Assembly (NCBI GenBank): GCA_040235565.1
Contig: JBECLA010000031.1
Coordinates: 1-31,009 of the forward strand
Source: JAHEIJ01 sp040235565
GTDB lineage: Bacteria; Pseudomonadota; Gammaproteobacteria; UBA6429; Thiohalophilaceae
DNA length: 31,009 nucleotides
Direction: 5' to 3'
The translations under genes and the position numbers were made by a program. Below, in pieces: positions 8,539 to 16,637 of this stretch (the first letter of the stretch is position 1; each line of letters opens with the position of its first letter). The notes under the pieces are model-generated. The model searched no databases. It was given only the letters and a program-made list of their open reading frames with translations, and was not told where the DNA came from.

Positions 8539-10678
8539 TGAACTTTCGCAACAACAGTTGCCGTATCAGACGGTATAAACGGAAGCCAATGGGTTCATTC
8601 CCATGGGAAATACGGACCTTTACTCTTGCACCAATGACATTCACGGGCAGATGCCTGGCGGGTAACAAGTCGAATTGAAATACTTTTTGTAATGTTCGCA
8701 AATATTGTTCATCACCCGCTTCGACCTGGAAAGGGCCGCCAAATTGGCTGCCCAGGGCCGCACTGGGGAGTTGGTCCGTGGCCGCCGGGACTTCATGATG
8801 AATCTGTGCCTGAACGGTCTCACTGACTTCGCTGAACAAGCGTAAGTCGATACTCTCGGTATTTTTACGAACCAGTCCGATTGCGGCCTGATCGACCACG
8901 GCACGAACTCGCACCAGTCTGGGATCAATGACATATGCAAGCACTTCACCCTGGGGCAGGTAACGGCCGATCAGATCATCGTAGCGGGGGACAACAAAAG
9001 TACCGGCGACCTGGGCGCGGATAACCAGTTGCGCTTGACGTTCTTCAGCACGTGCCAGCTCGGCTTTGGTGGTCGCGAGATCCTCCTGCAGTATTTCTGC
9101 CTGTACCTGACTTCTGACTCTTTCAGCGTCCAGACGTGCCTGATATTCCTGTCGCTTGGCTTGCAGTTCTTTTACTTTGGCGCGCAAACCGGGATCTTCA
9201 CAGGTAACCAAAGGTTGCCCTTTCTTTACCACACTATCACGCGAAGCGAGTATCGCCTTGACAAAACAGTTGGTGCCGGTACGAATCCTCGCCTGTTCCG
9301 GTAGCCAGACGACACCTTCTGTACGTGTGGCAAGAGGAATGGGCATTACAAACAACAGGAGCAGTAACAAGATCATCAGACCGGCACTTGTGCTGACCGC
9401 GCGGGTTCTAACCTGACGCAAACGATCGTTCGTCAAAACATATTTAGCCAGCTTGAGCAACGGCAAGAGTAGTTGGGTCGTCAGCGCCCAAATACCGAGC
9501 AATATGCCGATAATAAAAAATGCACCTGCCACATATAGCGCTATGGCGATCAAGATAACGACCCGGTACACATAAGACGTGACACTGTATCCAATCAGCC
9601 AGGCCCGCTCTTTCGCTGAAGTTGTTGGATAACGTGCCTCTTCCAGTTTGAATAGATAGCGTTCCACCAGATAACCCAGGTAGCGGTTGGCTCGCGTACC
9701 CAGATTCGGGATTTCCAGCGCATCCGCCAGAATATAGTAACCGTCGAAGCGCAATAACGGATTGCCGTTGAACAGTAAACTTGAAACGCCGCCTATCAAC
9801 ATGACATTGAAAGCAATGGTGCGAATAAAGCCGGGCTCCGCATTCAACCAGACAAACAAGGCGATGGCGGCAAGAAATAACTCCACGATGATCCCCGCAG
9901 CACCGACGATGATGCGTTTACGTTTTTCCGGAAAGGCTGATGCCGCAGAGGCTTCCACATAAGGTATGGGAATGAATACCAGGAACAGGATTCCCATTTC
10001 ATGCACTTCACCACCCCATACCCGGGTAGCAAAGGCATGGCCCAATTCATGCAATCCCTTGATAAGAGGATATACCAACCAGAGTACCAGCAGATTCCAG
10101 GGTGAGAGCGTCTGCCGGGTAATTTCATACTGCAACGCCGGCCAATGTTGTCCTGCGAGGAGTGCTCCCAGCCCAACCACGACCAGCCAGATGACGGCGG
10201 CTTGCCAGCTGAATAGCGGCCTGACCCAAGCCAGATATCGCTGCAGGAAATGATCCGGATCGAACAAGGGTAAACGAATTGCCAGTGGTGTCATCAGACG
10301 CTGTTTCCACTTGCGTCGTTCACTTTGTTGATAGCGGCGAAACAGTTCTTCGGTATCCGGAGTGATATCACACTGCAAGGCATCCACCGCATGGAGTTGT
10401 GCCAGAAGCTGGATCATCTCGCCCTGTGTGGGTGCATCATCACCCAGGTGGGTCAACATCGCATCCCAAACCGTCTGCACATCATGTTGCCCATCCAGCA
10501 TACTGATCACTTCTTGGGCAACAGGGGTAAAACGATGATGCCGCCCCGTGACCGTGTCCTGCAGGATATACCACGTTTCGCCACGGTATTGATGTTGATG
10601 AATACGAATATGGCTGCGCAAGCGTGGTTTTAGCTTAGCAACCCGGTACCAGGAAGGACTGAATAATTCTTCGCTCAT
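8531..10678 (-). CDS. PqqD-like / M50 site-2 protease / HlyD fusion membrane protein
   Basis: This is a 715-residue polytopic membrane protein. Residues about 30-105 resemble a PqqD-like peptide-binding domain (YILQDTVTGRHHRF, then short helices). Membrane segments follow from about 160. The M50 zinc motif HELGH (210-214) lies in a helix, and a second ligand motif, NPLLRFDGYY (306-315, D312), completes the site-2 protease signature. About six further hydrophobic stretches run to 447. The C-terminal part is HlyD-like: a beta segment at 452-490, a coiled coil at 496-550, and ARAxVAGTF-type lipoyl and barrel segments to 700. M50-HlyD fusions are known next to peptide or protein exporters. It is the second gene of the operon, 15 bases after the GAF-HlyD gene, and overlaps the SecA-like gene. 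I infer an inner-membrane component that may bind or cleave the N-terminal leader of the exported adhesin. The substrate is unproven. Confidence 0.88.
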   Translation of the reverse strand: MSEELFSPSWYRVAKLKPRLRSHIRIHQHQYRGETWYILQDTVTGRHHRFTPVAQEVISMLDGQHDVQTVWDAMLTHLGDDAPTQGEMIQLLAQLHAVDALQCDITPDTEELFRRYQQSERRKWKQRLMTPLAIRLPLFDPDHFLQRYLAWVRPLFSWQAAVIWLVVVGLGALLAGQHWPALQYEITRQTLSPWNLLVLWLVYPLIKGLHELGHAFATRVWGGEVHEMGILFLVFIPIPYVEASAASAFPEKRKRIIVGAAGIIVELFLAAIALFVWLNAEPGFIRTIAFNVMLIGGVSSLLFNGNPLLRFDGYYILADALEIPNLGTRANRYLGYLVERYLFKLEEARYPTTSAKERAWLIGYSVTSYVYRVVILIAIALYVAGAFFIIGILLGIWALTTQLLLPLLKLAKYVLTNDRLRQVRTRAVSTSAGLMILLLLLLFVMPIPLATRTEGVVWLPEQARIRTGTNCFVKAILASRDSVVKKGQPLVTCEDPGLRAKVKELQAKRQEYQARLDAERVRSQVQAEILQEDLATTKAELARAEERQAQLVIRAQVAGTFVVPRYDDLIGRYLPQGEVLAYVIDPRLVRVRAVVDQAAIGLVRKNTESIDLRLFSEVSETVQAQIHHEVPAATDQLPSAALGSQFGGPFQVEAGDEQYLRTLQKVFQFDLLPARHLPVNVIGARVKVRISHGNEPIGFRLYRLIRQLLLRKFNA

Positions 10679-10693
10679 ATTCCGCCCCCCTCG

Positions 10694-12469
10694 TTACCAG
10701 ATCCAGAACGTCAGCCGGAGCCAGTCCATTAACGAATGGGTCCAGATCCAGATAAGACGGCGTTGTCCGATGACAATCTTGCCGGTGCCTTCCATACCTG
10801 GGCGCAATTGTTGAGGTGTCTCCTGCAGTTTTGCCTCAACCCGGAAAGTATTACCCCCCTGCTCCTGCGCTGAGACCGGGGTGATTCTGCTTACCCTGAA
10901 TGGCAATGTCTCTCCCGCCATCGCGGTCAATGCCAGTTTACCTTGTTGACTTTCGGCAAGCTCCATAATGTCACGTTCGTCAACGTGTAAAATAATCCGG
11001 TATTCATCAAGTGGTGCAATTTCAAATAACACCTCGCCCTGTTCCACCGGTGAACCCAGTGATTGCGATAAATCACCTTTAACGATGACACCACTAATCG
11101 GCGCGGTTAATCGCGTTCGTGATAATTGCTCGCGCAACAATTCCAACTGCGCTTCGGTTTGGGTGATGCGGGCGCTCAGTACTCTGATTTGAGTGCGATC
11201 TCGTTCGGCCAGTGCGCTGCGATATTCTTTTTGTACTTGTTCACGCTGTCCCAGCTGTTTGATCTGCTCTAGTTTCAGATCCTTGTCTTCCAGGGTGCCC
11301 ATGACATCACCGGCTTTGACCAGGTCGCCGGCACGCGCAGTTGCTGTCGCAATGTAACCATTTAACGGCGCGACTACAGCGCGTTGTACACTACCTTCCA
11401 GTGTTGCACTGGCTGCCACTCGATATTCACCTTTTACCAGGCTGATTATGATAATGAATACCAGCCCCCCGACGACTGCGGCTTTGAATAGTGGATGCCC
11501 CTGGCCAAACAACCGTTCGGTCTTATCTTGTAACCAGTTTTTCAACCTTGCAGCCAGCCCCAGATCCTCTTGCCGCTTTAGCTGCAATATTGGCCCAATC
11601 AAGGAACCGATCTCTCTGCATAACTTTACCGTATCACTGTTGAATTTCTGCTCCCCTTCCCACTCCAGGGTCATCGCCCCCACCACCTTTTGGCCGGAAA
11701 CAAGCGGGACAGTACAAATGTTGGTATCACCGTACGTTTCGGCCAGTTCTGCATGAGCAGATGTCAGTATGTTGTTCTGCCCCGACTGGTCAAACACGAT
11801 ATTGTCAGCCTGGGCCATTACCTCGTCCATCGCCCGGCCAATTGCACGAATTAAATTGGAGCGCTTGTCAAACACCGCATTGTTGGATAATGCTTCAACC
11901 TGGATATGTTTGACGTTCTTGAAACCAAGACTCACTCGCTCACATTGGAAGCGCGTTGCAAGATCCGTTGCAATTGCCGTGGCTGCAGCCCGAAAGTGTT
12001 GATGTTCGATTGCCATCACGATCAGTGACAGAATCGTGCCTACTGCGGGATGATCCATCCCGGTTACCCGAGAGGGTTCACGTTCAAGCAAAAGCTTTAA
12101 CCAGGATTCCCCCCATTGCAGTAGCTGGATGACGGCCTGCTCCTGGCTGGCTGATGATTTGTCGATCTCGATAGCGACCGCACCCACGACCTGCCCATTG
12201 CGCATAATGGGATTGGCAATATGTAAAGGCGCTGCTGAATTCGCTGATTCGGTAGTAGTTTGTTGTTGGCGGGATTGTAATTCCCGTTGACTGGTGGCTG
12301 ACTCGAGGATGCTGAGCAGTTCTTCACTCCCGGCAGCAGAAGAATCTGGCCAAAAGGCCACCGGACGAAATGGACCGTGATCAGGCGCCCCCAGGGCAAC
12401 AATACCCCGTGAGACACCACTGATCATATTACATTGCAATTCAAGCCATGCATTCGCCCAATCGGCCAT
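10694..12469 (-). CDS. GAF-GAF-transmembrane-HlyD adaptor
   Basis: This 591-residue protein has about 330 cytoplasmic residues before a single membrane helix (330-346). Two GAF-like regions are visible: about 8-125 (NPIMRNGQVVGAVAIEID) and 150-300 (VPLVSGQKVVGAMTLEWEG). GAF domains bind small molecules or mediate dimerisation. After the membrane helix comes an HlyD adaptor: lipoyl segment 358-400 (VVAPLNGYIATATARAGD), coiled coil about 400-452, second lipoyl half RLTAPISGVIVKGD (453-466), and a beta-barrel to about 568. A tryptophan-rich tail ends the protein. It is the first gene of the minus-strand operon. Its 5' leader contains a possible attenuator (12498-12604). I infer an inner-membrane adaptor whose cytoplasmic GAF domains could gate assembly or export in response to a ligand. 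The fusion is seen directly; the gating is speculation. Confidence 0.86.
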   Translation of the reverse strand: MADWANAWLELQCNMISGVSRGIVALGAPDHGPFRPVAFWPDSSAAGSEELLSILESATSQRELQSRQQQTTTESANSAAPLHIANPIMRNGQVVGAVAIEIDKSSASQEQAVIQLLQWGESWLKLLLEREPSRVTGMDHPAVGTILSLIVMAIEHQHFRAAATAIATDLATRFQCERVSLGFKNVKHIQVEALSNNAVFDKRSNLIRAIGRAMDEVMAQADNIVFDQSGQNNILTSAHAELAETYGDTNICTVPLVSGQKVVGAMTLEWEGEQKFNSDTVKLCREIGSLIGPILQLKRQEDLGLAARLKNWLQDKTERLFGQGHPLFKAAVVGGLVFIIIISLVKGEYRVAASATLEGSVQRAVVAPLNGYIATATARAGDLVKAGDVMGTLEDKDLKLEQIKQLGQREQVQKEYRSALAERDRTQIRVLSARITQTEAQLELLREQLSRTRLTAPISGVIVKGDLSQSLGSPVEQGEVLFEIAPLDEYRIILHVDERDIMELAESQQGKLALTAMAGETLPFRVSRITPVSAQEQGGNTFRVEAKLQETPQQLRPGMEGTGKIVIGQRRLIWIWTHSLMDWLRLTFWIW

Positions 12470-12834
12470 ATTCCCTTACTCGTTAGCATAACGATTTAAA
12501 AAAGCATCCCCACTCAGCGACAGGTCCAGACCTGCAGCATGAGGCTGATTCTTAAACTATATCGGCTGTTCTTACTTATATATAAGGTATTGGCGGTGGG
12601 ATGCTGCCAGGTATTGGTCATCTGACGATCAGGAATGATCATCTAAGTCATTAATTTTTATAAGATTAATATTGCGCCAGCGGAGAGACTCTCACCGCAT
12701 CTGCCTGGTGAAATCAATACCCGCAGCAAGCGTCCGGGACGGCCGGGTGAGGGTAAGGCGCGTTTGTTTCTGTTCAAGTGGAATCGAAGTGGTTACAATC
12801 GGTGGCTTTATCAACAGGACTCCGAGGAACTTTG
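12470..12834. other. Divergent intergenic region between exporter operon and metK
   Basis: This 365-base region should contain both the exporter promoter (minus) and the metK promoter (plus). Visible elements are the attenuator-like leader (12498-12604), a 12-base palindrome CTTATATATAAG (12575-12586), and an imperfect inverted repeat GATCA/TGATC (12627-12640) next to a T-rich run. A small hairpin at 12681-12697 (CGG-GAG/CTC-CCG) lies in the metK leader. I find no convincing sigma-70 pair, no MetJ-box repeat and no recognisable SAM riboswitch. The metK leader of about 170 bases is long enough to hold an unrecognised structured element. Confidence 0.5.
12498..12604 (-). terminator. Structured leader with terminator-like stem upstream of the exporter operon (possible attenuator)
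   Basis: On the minus strand, GCATCCCACC (12604-12595) is nearly complementary to GTGGGGATGC (12513-12504), which is followed at once by six T residues (12503-12498). The enclosed region holds a perfect CAGGTC/GACCTG hairpin (12521-12534). A closed stem ending in a U-run, 29 bases before the GAF-HlyD start codon, resembles an attenuator. The large loop of about 80 bases makes it an unusual terminator, and I do not recognise a known riboswitch class. Confidence 0.35.
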
Positions 12835-13995
<1,161 letters not shown>

Positions 13996-14020
13996 TCACG
14001 AGAAAAAAGCTGTAAAATGT

Positions 14021-14047
14021 CGGTTGCGTCCACCCCGGACGCAACCG
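14021..14047 (+). promoter_or_regulatory. Strong 11-bp hairpin between metK and the SAH riboswitch
   Basis: CGGTTGCGTCC (14021-14031) and GGACGCAACCG (14037-14047) form a perfect stem with an ACCCC loop, 25 bases after the metK stop. No T-run follows on the plus strand, so this is not a standard intrinsic terminator in that direction. On the minus strand the hairpin is followed by a T-rich stretch (complement of 14001-14018). It may stabilise the metK mRNA 3' end or cause partial termination upstream of ahcY. Confidence 0.5.
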
Positions 14048-14079
14048 ATTGCATAATCTGTACAAGTACTACCGCCTTT

Positions 14080-14153
14080 TCTGAGGGGCGCTGCAGCGGG
14101 AGTTCACCCCGTCAGGCTCAGATCAGGCAACCAAACTGGTTCAACGGCGCTCA
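14080..14153 (+). ncRNA. SAH riboswitch
   Basis: The segment matches the S-adenosylhomocysteine riboswitch seen upstream of ahcY genes. Helix P1 is TCTGAG (14080-14085) with CTCAGA (14117-14122). The core GAGGGGCGCTGCAGCGGG is followed by a short hairpin (CGGG/CCCG) and CAGGCTCAG. The 3' segment CAACGGCGCTC (14142-14152) can pair back with GGGCGC in the core as the family's pseudoknot, using one G-U pair. It ends about 30 bases before the ahcY start and close to its AAGGAG. In this family SAH binding switches expression on, so ahcY and perhaps metF rise when SAH accumulates. Confidence 0.92.
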
Positions 14154-14183
14154 TTCAACTTTATGAACTAAAGGAGAATGATC

Positions 14184-15605
14184 GTGAACGCAGTCACTGA
14201 TCCCGCATTTACCGATTACAAAGTCGCCGACATCAGCCTGGCCGACTGGGGCCGCAAGGAAATTGCTATCGCCGAAACAGAGATGCCCGGCCTGATGGCC
14301 CTACGCGAAGAGTTTGGCAAGGCCAAACCATTACAAGGCGCGCGAATTTCCGGCAGTCTGCATATGACCATCCAAACCGCCGTGCTGATCGAGACACTGG
14401 TGGAGCTTGGTGCCGACGTTCGCTGGGCCTCCTGCAACATTTTTTCTACCCAGGACCATGCGGCAGCGGCGATTGCCGCAGCAGGTGTCCCGGTGTTTGC
14501 CTGGAAAGGTGAAACCATCGAAGAGTACTGGTGGTGCACAGAACAAATGCTGACCTGGCCAAACGGTGAAACCCCCAACATGATTCTCGATGATGGCGGT
14601 GATGCCACCCTGCTGGTTCACAAGGGTGTGGAATTTGAAAAAGCCGGCAAGGTCCCTGACGCAAAGCCTGGCGACAATGAAGAATGGGTGGCGATCCTTG
14701 AAGTCCTGCGCCGTACCCTGGAAAGTTCCTCCGACAAATGGCAGCGAATCGCGGCCAGTATCAAAGGGGTGACGGAAGAAACCACCACCGGGGTGCATCG
14801 TTTATACCAGATGCAGGAAAAGGGTGAACTGCTGTTCCCGGCAATGAACGTTAACGACTCGGTCACCAAGAGCAAGTTTGATAACCTGTATGGCTGCCGT
14901 GAATCACTGATCGACGGTATCAAACGTGCTACCGACGTCATGGTAGCGGGGAAAATCTGTGTTGTCCTGGGTTATGGTGATGTCGGCAAGGGCTGTGCCC
15001 AGGCCTTCCGCGGCATGGGAGCAACCGTGTGGGTCACCGAAATTGATCCCATCTGTGCCCTGCAAGCCGCGATGGAAGGTTATCGTGTCGTGGATATGAA
15101 TGAAGCCGCACAACAGGGTGATATCTTTGTCACCACCACTGGCAATGTCAGTGTGATCAATCACGACCATATGCAGGCCATGAAAAACGAGGCTATCGTT
15201 TGCAACATCGGTCACTTCGACTCCGAAATTGACATTGCCTCGTTGGCCAATTATCAGTGGGAAGAAATCAAGCCCCAGGTTGACCATGTCATTTTCCCGG
15301 ATGGTAAGCGCATCATTATCCTGGCTAAAGGCCGGCTGGTGAATCTGGGTTGCGCAACCGGTCATCCAAGCTTTGTGATGTCCGCTTCGTTTACCAACCA
15401 GGTCATGGCGCAGATGGAATTCTTCACCCATGCGGAGAAATACGACAACAAGGTTTACGTATTACCGAAAATTCTGGATGAAAAAGTCGCGCGCCTGCAC
15501 CTGAAAAAAATCGGTGCCAGCCTGACCAGTCTCAGCCAGGAACAGGCCGACTACATCAACGTGCCGGTCGACGGGCCGTATAAACCAGAACATTATCGCT
15601 ACTAA
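14184..15605 (+). CDS. ahcY: S-adenosylhomocysteine hydrolase (adenosylhomocysteinase)
   Basis: AhcY splits SAH, the inhibitory product of SAM-dependent methylation, into adenosine and homocysteine using bound NAD. I prefer the GTG at 14184 (473 residues, starting MNAVTD) because AAGGAG at 14171-14176 is then 7 bases upstream. The ATG at 14178 would leave only 1 base. Signatures are DDGGDATLL (136-144), the NAD-binding GYGDVGKGCA (263-272), and the C-terminal KPEHYRY that closes over NAD. The length fits the long bacterial form, which carries an insertion of about 40 residues relative to the shortest AhcY proteins. The SAH riboswitch lies directly upstream and metF follows, making a methyl-cycle unit. 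Confidence 0.96.
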   Translation: MNAVTDPAFTDYKVADISLADWGRKEIAIAETEMPGLMALREEFGKAKPLQGARISGSLHMTIQTAVLIETLVELGADVRWASCNIFSTQDHAAAAIAAAGVPVFAWKGETIEEYWWCTEQMLTWPNGETPNMILDDGGDATLLVHKGVEFEKAGKVPDAKPGDNEEWVAILEVLRRTLESSSDKWQRIAASIKGVTEETTTGVHRLYQMQEKGELLFPAMNVNDSVTKSKFDNLYGCRESLIDGIKRATDVMVAGKICVVLGYGDVGKGCAQAFRGMGATVWVTEIDPICALQAAMEGYRVVDMNEAAQQGDIFVTTTGNVSVINHDHMQAMKNEAIVCNIGHFDSEIDIASLANYQWEEIKPQVDHVIFPDGKRIIILAKGRLVNLGCATGHPSFVMSASFTNQVMAQMEFFTHAEKYDNKVYVLPKILDEKVARLHLKKIGASLTSLSQEQADYINVPVDGPYKPEHYRY

Positions 15606-15610
15606 GCAAG

Positions 15611-15632
15611 GGACGAGTTCCGAGTGGCGAGG
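15611..15632 (+). repeat. Degenerate 7-base repeats (CGAG core), three units, ahcY-metF gap
   Basis: Three contiguous heptamers occur just after ahcY: GGACGAG (15611-15617), TTCCGAG (15618-15624) and TGGCGAG (15625-15631). The same units recur on both sides of the bioA-rsmE gap. The last units also form the 5' arm of an 11-bp hairpin (15622-15632 with 15644-15654, two G-U pairs) in the ahcY-metF spacer. Confidence 0.55.
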
Positions 15633-15674
15633 AAGTGAATCTGCCTCGTCGCTCTTACCTCGGTAACGTGAACA

Positions 15675-16550
15675 ATGGACTCGCAACAAGCTTATCCACA
15701 ACAATTCAGCTTTGAATTTTTCCCTCCCAAAACACCCGAGGGTTCGGAAAAACTCAAACTCGTGCGGGAACAACTCGGCGCACTGCAACCAAAGTATTTT
15801 TCCGTTACGTTTGGTGCCGGTGGCAGCACCCAGCAGGGTACCTTCGACACGGTCATGGAAATTCAACAGGCCGGTTATCCCGCCGCACCTCATCTGTCGT
15901 GTATTGGTTCAACCCGGGAAAATATCCATTCGATTCTGCAAACCTATATGACCAAGGGGATCAACCGGATTGTTGCCCTACGGGGTGACATGCCTTCGGG
16001 GATGCAGGAGGCAGGCGAGTTTCGCCATGCCAATGAACTGGTTGAATTTATTCGTAGCGAAACCGGCGATCATTTTCATATTGAAGTGGCTGCTTACCCG
16101 GAATTTCATCCCCAGGCAAGGAATGCCCAGCAGGACCTGCTGAATTTTAAACGCAAGGTCGAGGCCGGTGCGAACAGTGCCATCACGCAATATTTTTTTA
16201 ATCCCGATGCTTATTTTCACTTTGTCGATGATTGTGAACGTCTGGACGTTAATCTGCCGATTGTGCCGGGCATTATGCCGATTACCAACTACACCCAACT
16301 CGCCCGTTTTTCGGATATGTGTGGGGCGGAAATACCCCGCTGGATTCGCAAGCGTCTGGAAAGTTTCGGCGATGATAAGGCATCGATTCGTGCCTTTGGC
16401 GAGGACGTGGTATCCGAACTCTGCCATCAATTGCTTGAAGCCGGTGCACCCGGCATCCATTTTTACACCATGAACCTGGCGGCGCCGACGCTGGCGATCT
16501 GGAAAAATCTGGGACTTCAGTTCCAGGATACTTCCCGAAAAGCCAAGTAG
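15675..16550 (+). CDS. metF: 5,10-methylenetetrahydrofolate reductase
   Basis: MetF is an FAD enzyme that reduces 5,10-methylene-THF to 5-methyl-THF, the methyl donor for homocysteine remethylation. At 291 residues it matches the bacterial single-domain form (E. coli 296). It begins with FSFEFFPPKT (11-20), where E14 corresponds to the catalytic glutamate. SVTFGAGGST (43-52) and ALRGDMP (101-107, with the flavin-contacting aspartate D105) follow, then TQYFF (171-175) and IHFYTMN (261-267). It lies 69 bases after ahcY on the same strand with no obvious terminator between, so co-transcription downstream of the SAH riboswitch is likely. No strong ribosome binding site precedes the ATG. Confidence 0.96.
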   Translation: MDSQQAYPQQFSFEFFPPKTPEGSEKLKLVREQLGALQPKYFSVTFGAGGSTQQGTFDTVMEIQQAGYPAAPHLSCIGSTRENIHSILQTYMTKGINRIVALRGDMPSGMQEAGEFRHANELVEFIRSETGDHFHIEVAAYPEFHPQARNAQQDLLNFKRKVEAGANSAITQYFFNPDAYFHFVDDCERLDVNLPIVPGIMPITNYTQLARFSDMCGAEIPRWIRKRLESFGDDKASIRAFGEDVVSELCHQLLEAGAPGIHFYTMNLAAPTLAIWKNLGLQFQDTSRKAK

Positions 16551-16637
16551 CGAATGATAACTGAAACTATGGCTTGCTCAATCTGGCCACGGATTTCATG
16601 GTGCAGGTAGCACGAAATTAATAAAAGCCCCGATCCG

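Noticed and set aside
5036..12469. Classical type I secretion or RND efflux operon
   Set aside because: HlyD modules are present, but no ABC ATPase with a Walker/LSGGQ signature, no RND pump and no TolC is encoded; the ATPase is SecA-like.
12778..12834. 57-base upstream extension of metK from an earlier in-frame ATG
   Set aside because: The extra residues are not part of the MetK family, and the ATG at 12835 has a GAGG at proper spacing and the conserved N-terminus.
12470..12834. SAM riboswitch or MetJ operator upstream of metK
   Set aside because: I looked for AGACGTCT-like tandem boxes and for SAM-I, SAM-II and SAM/SAH core motifs and found none.
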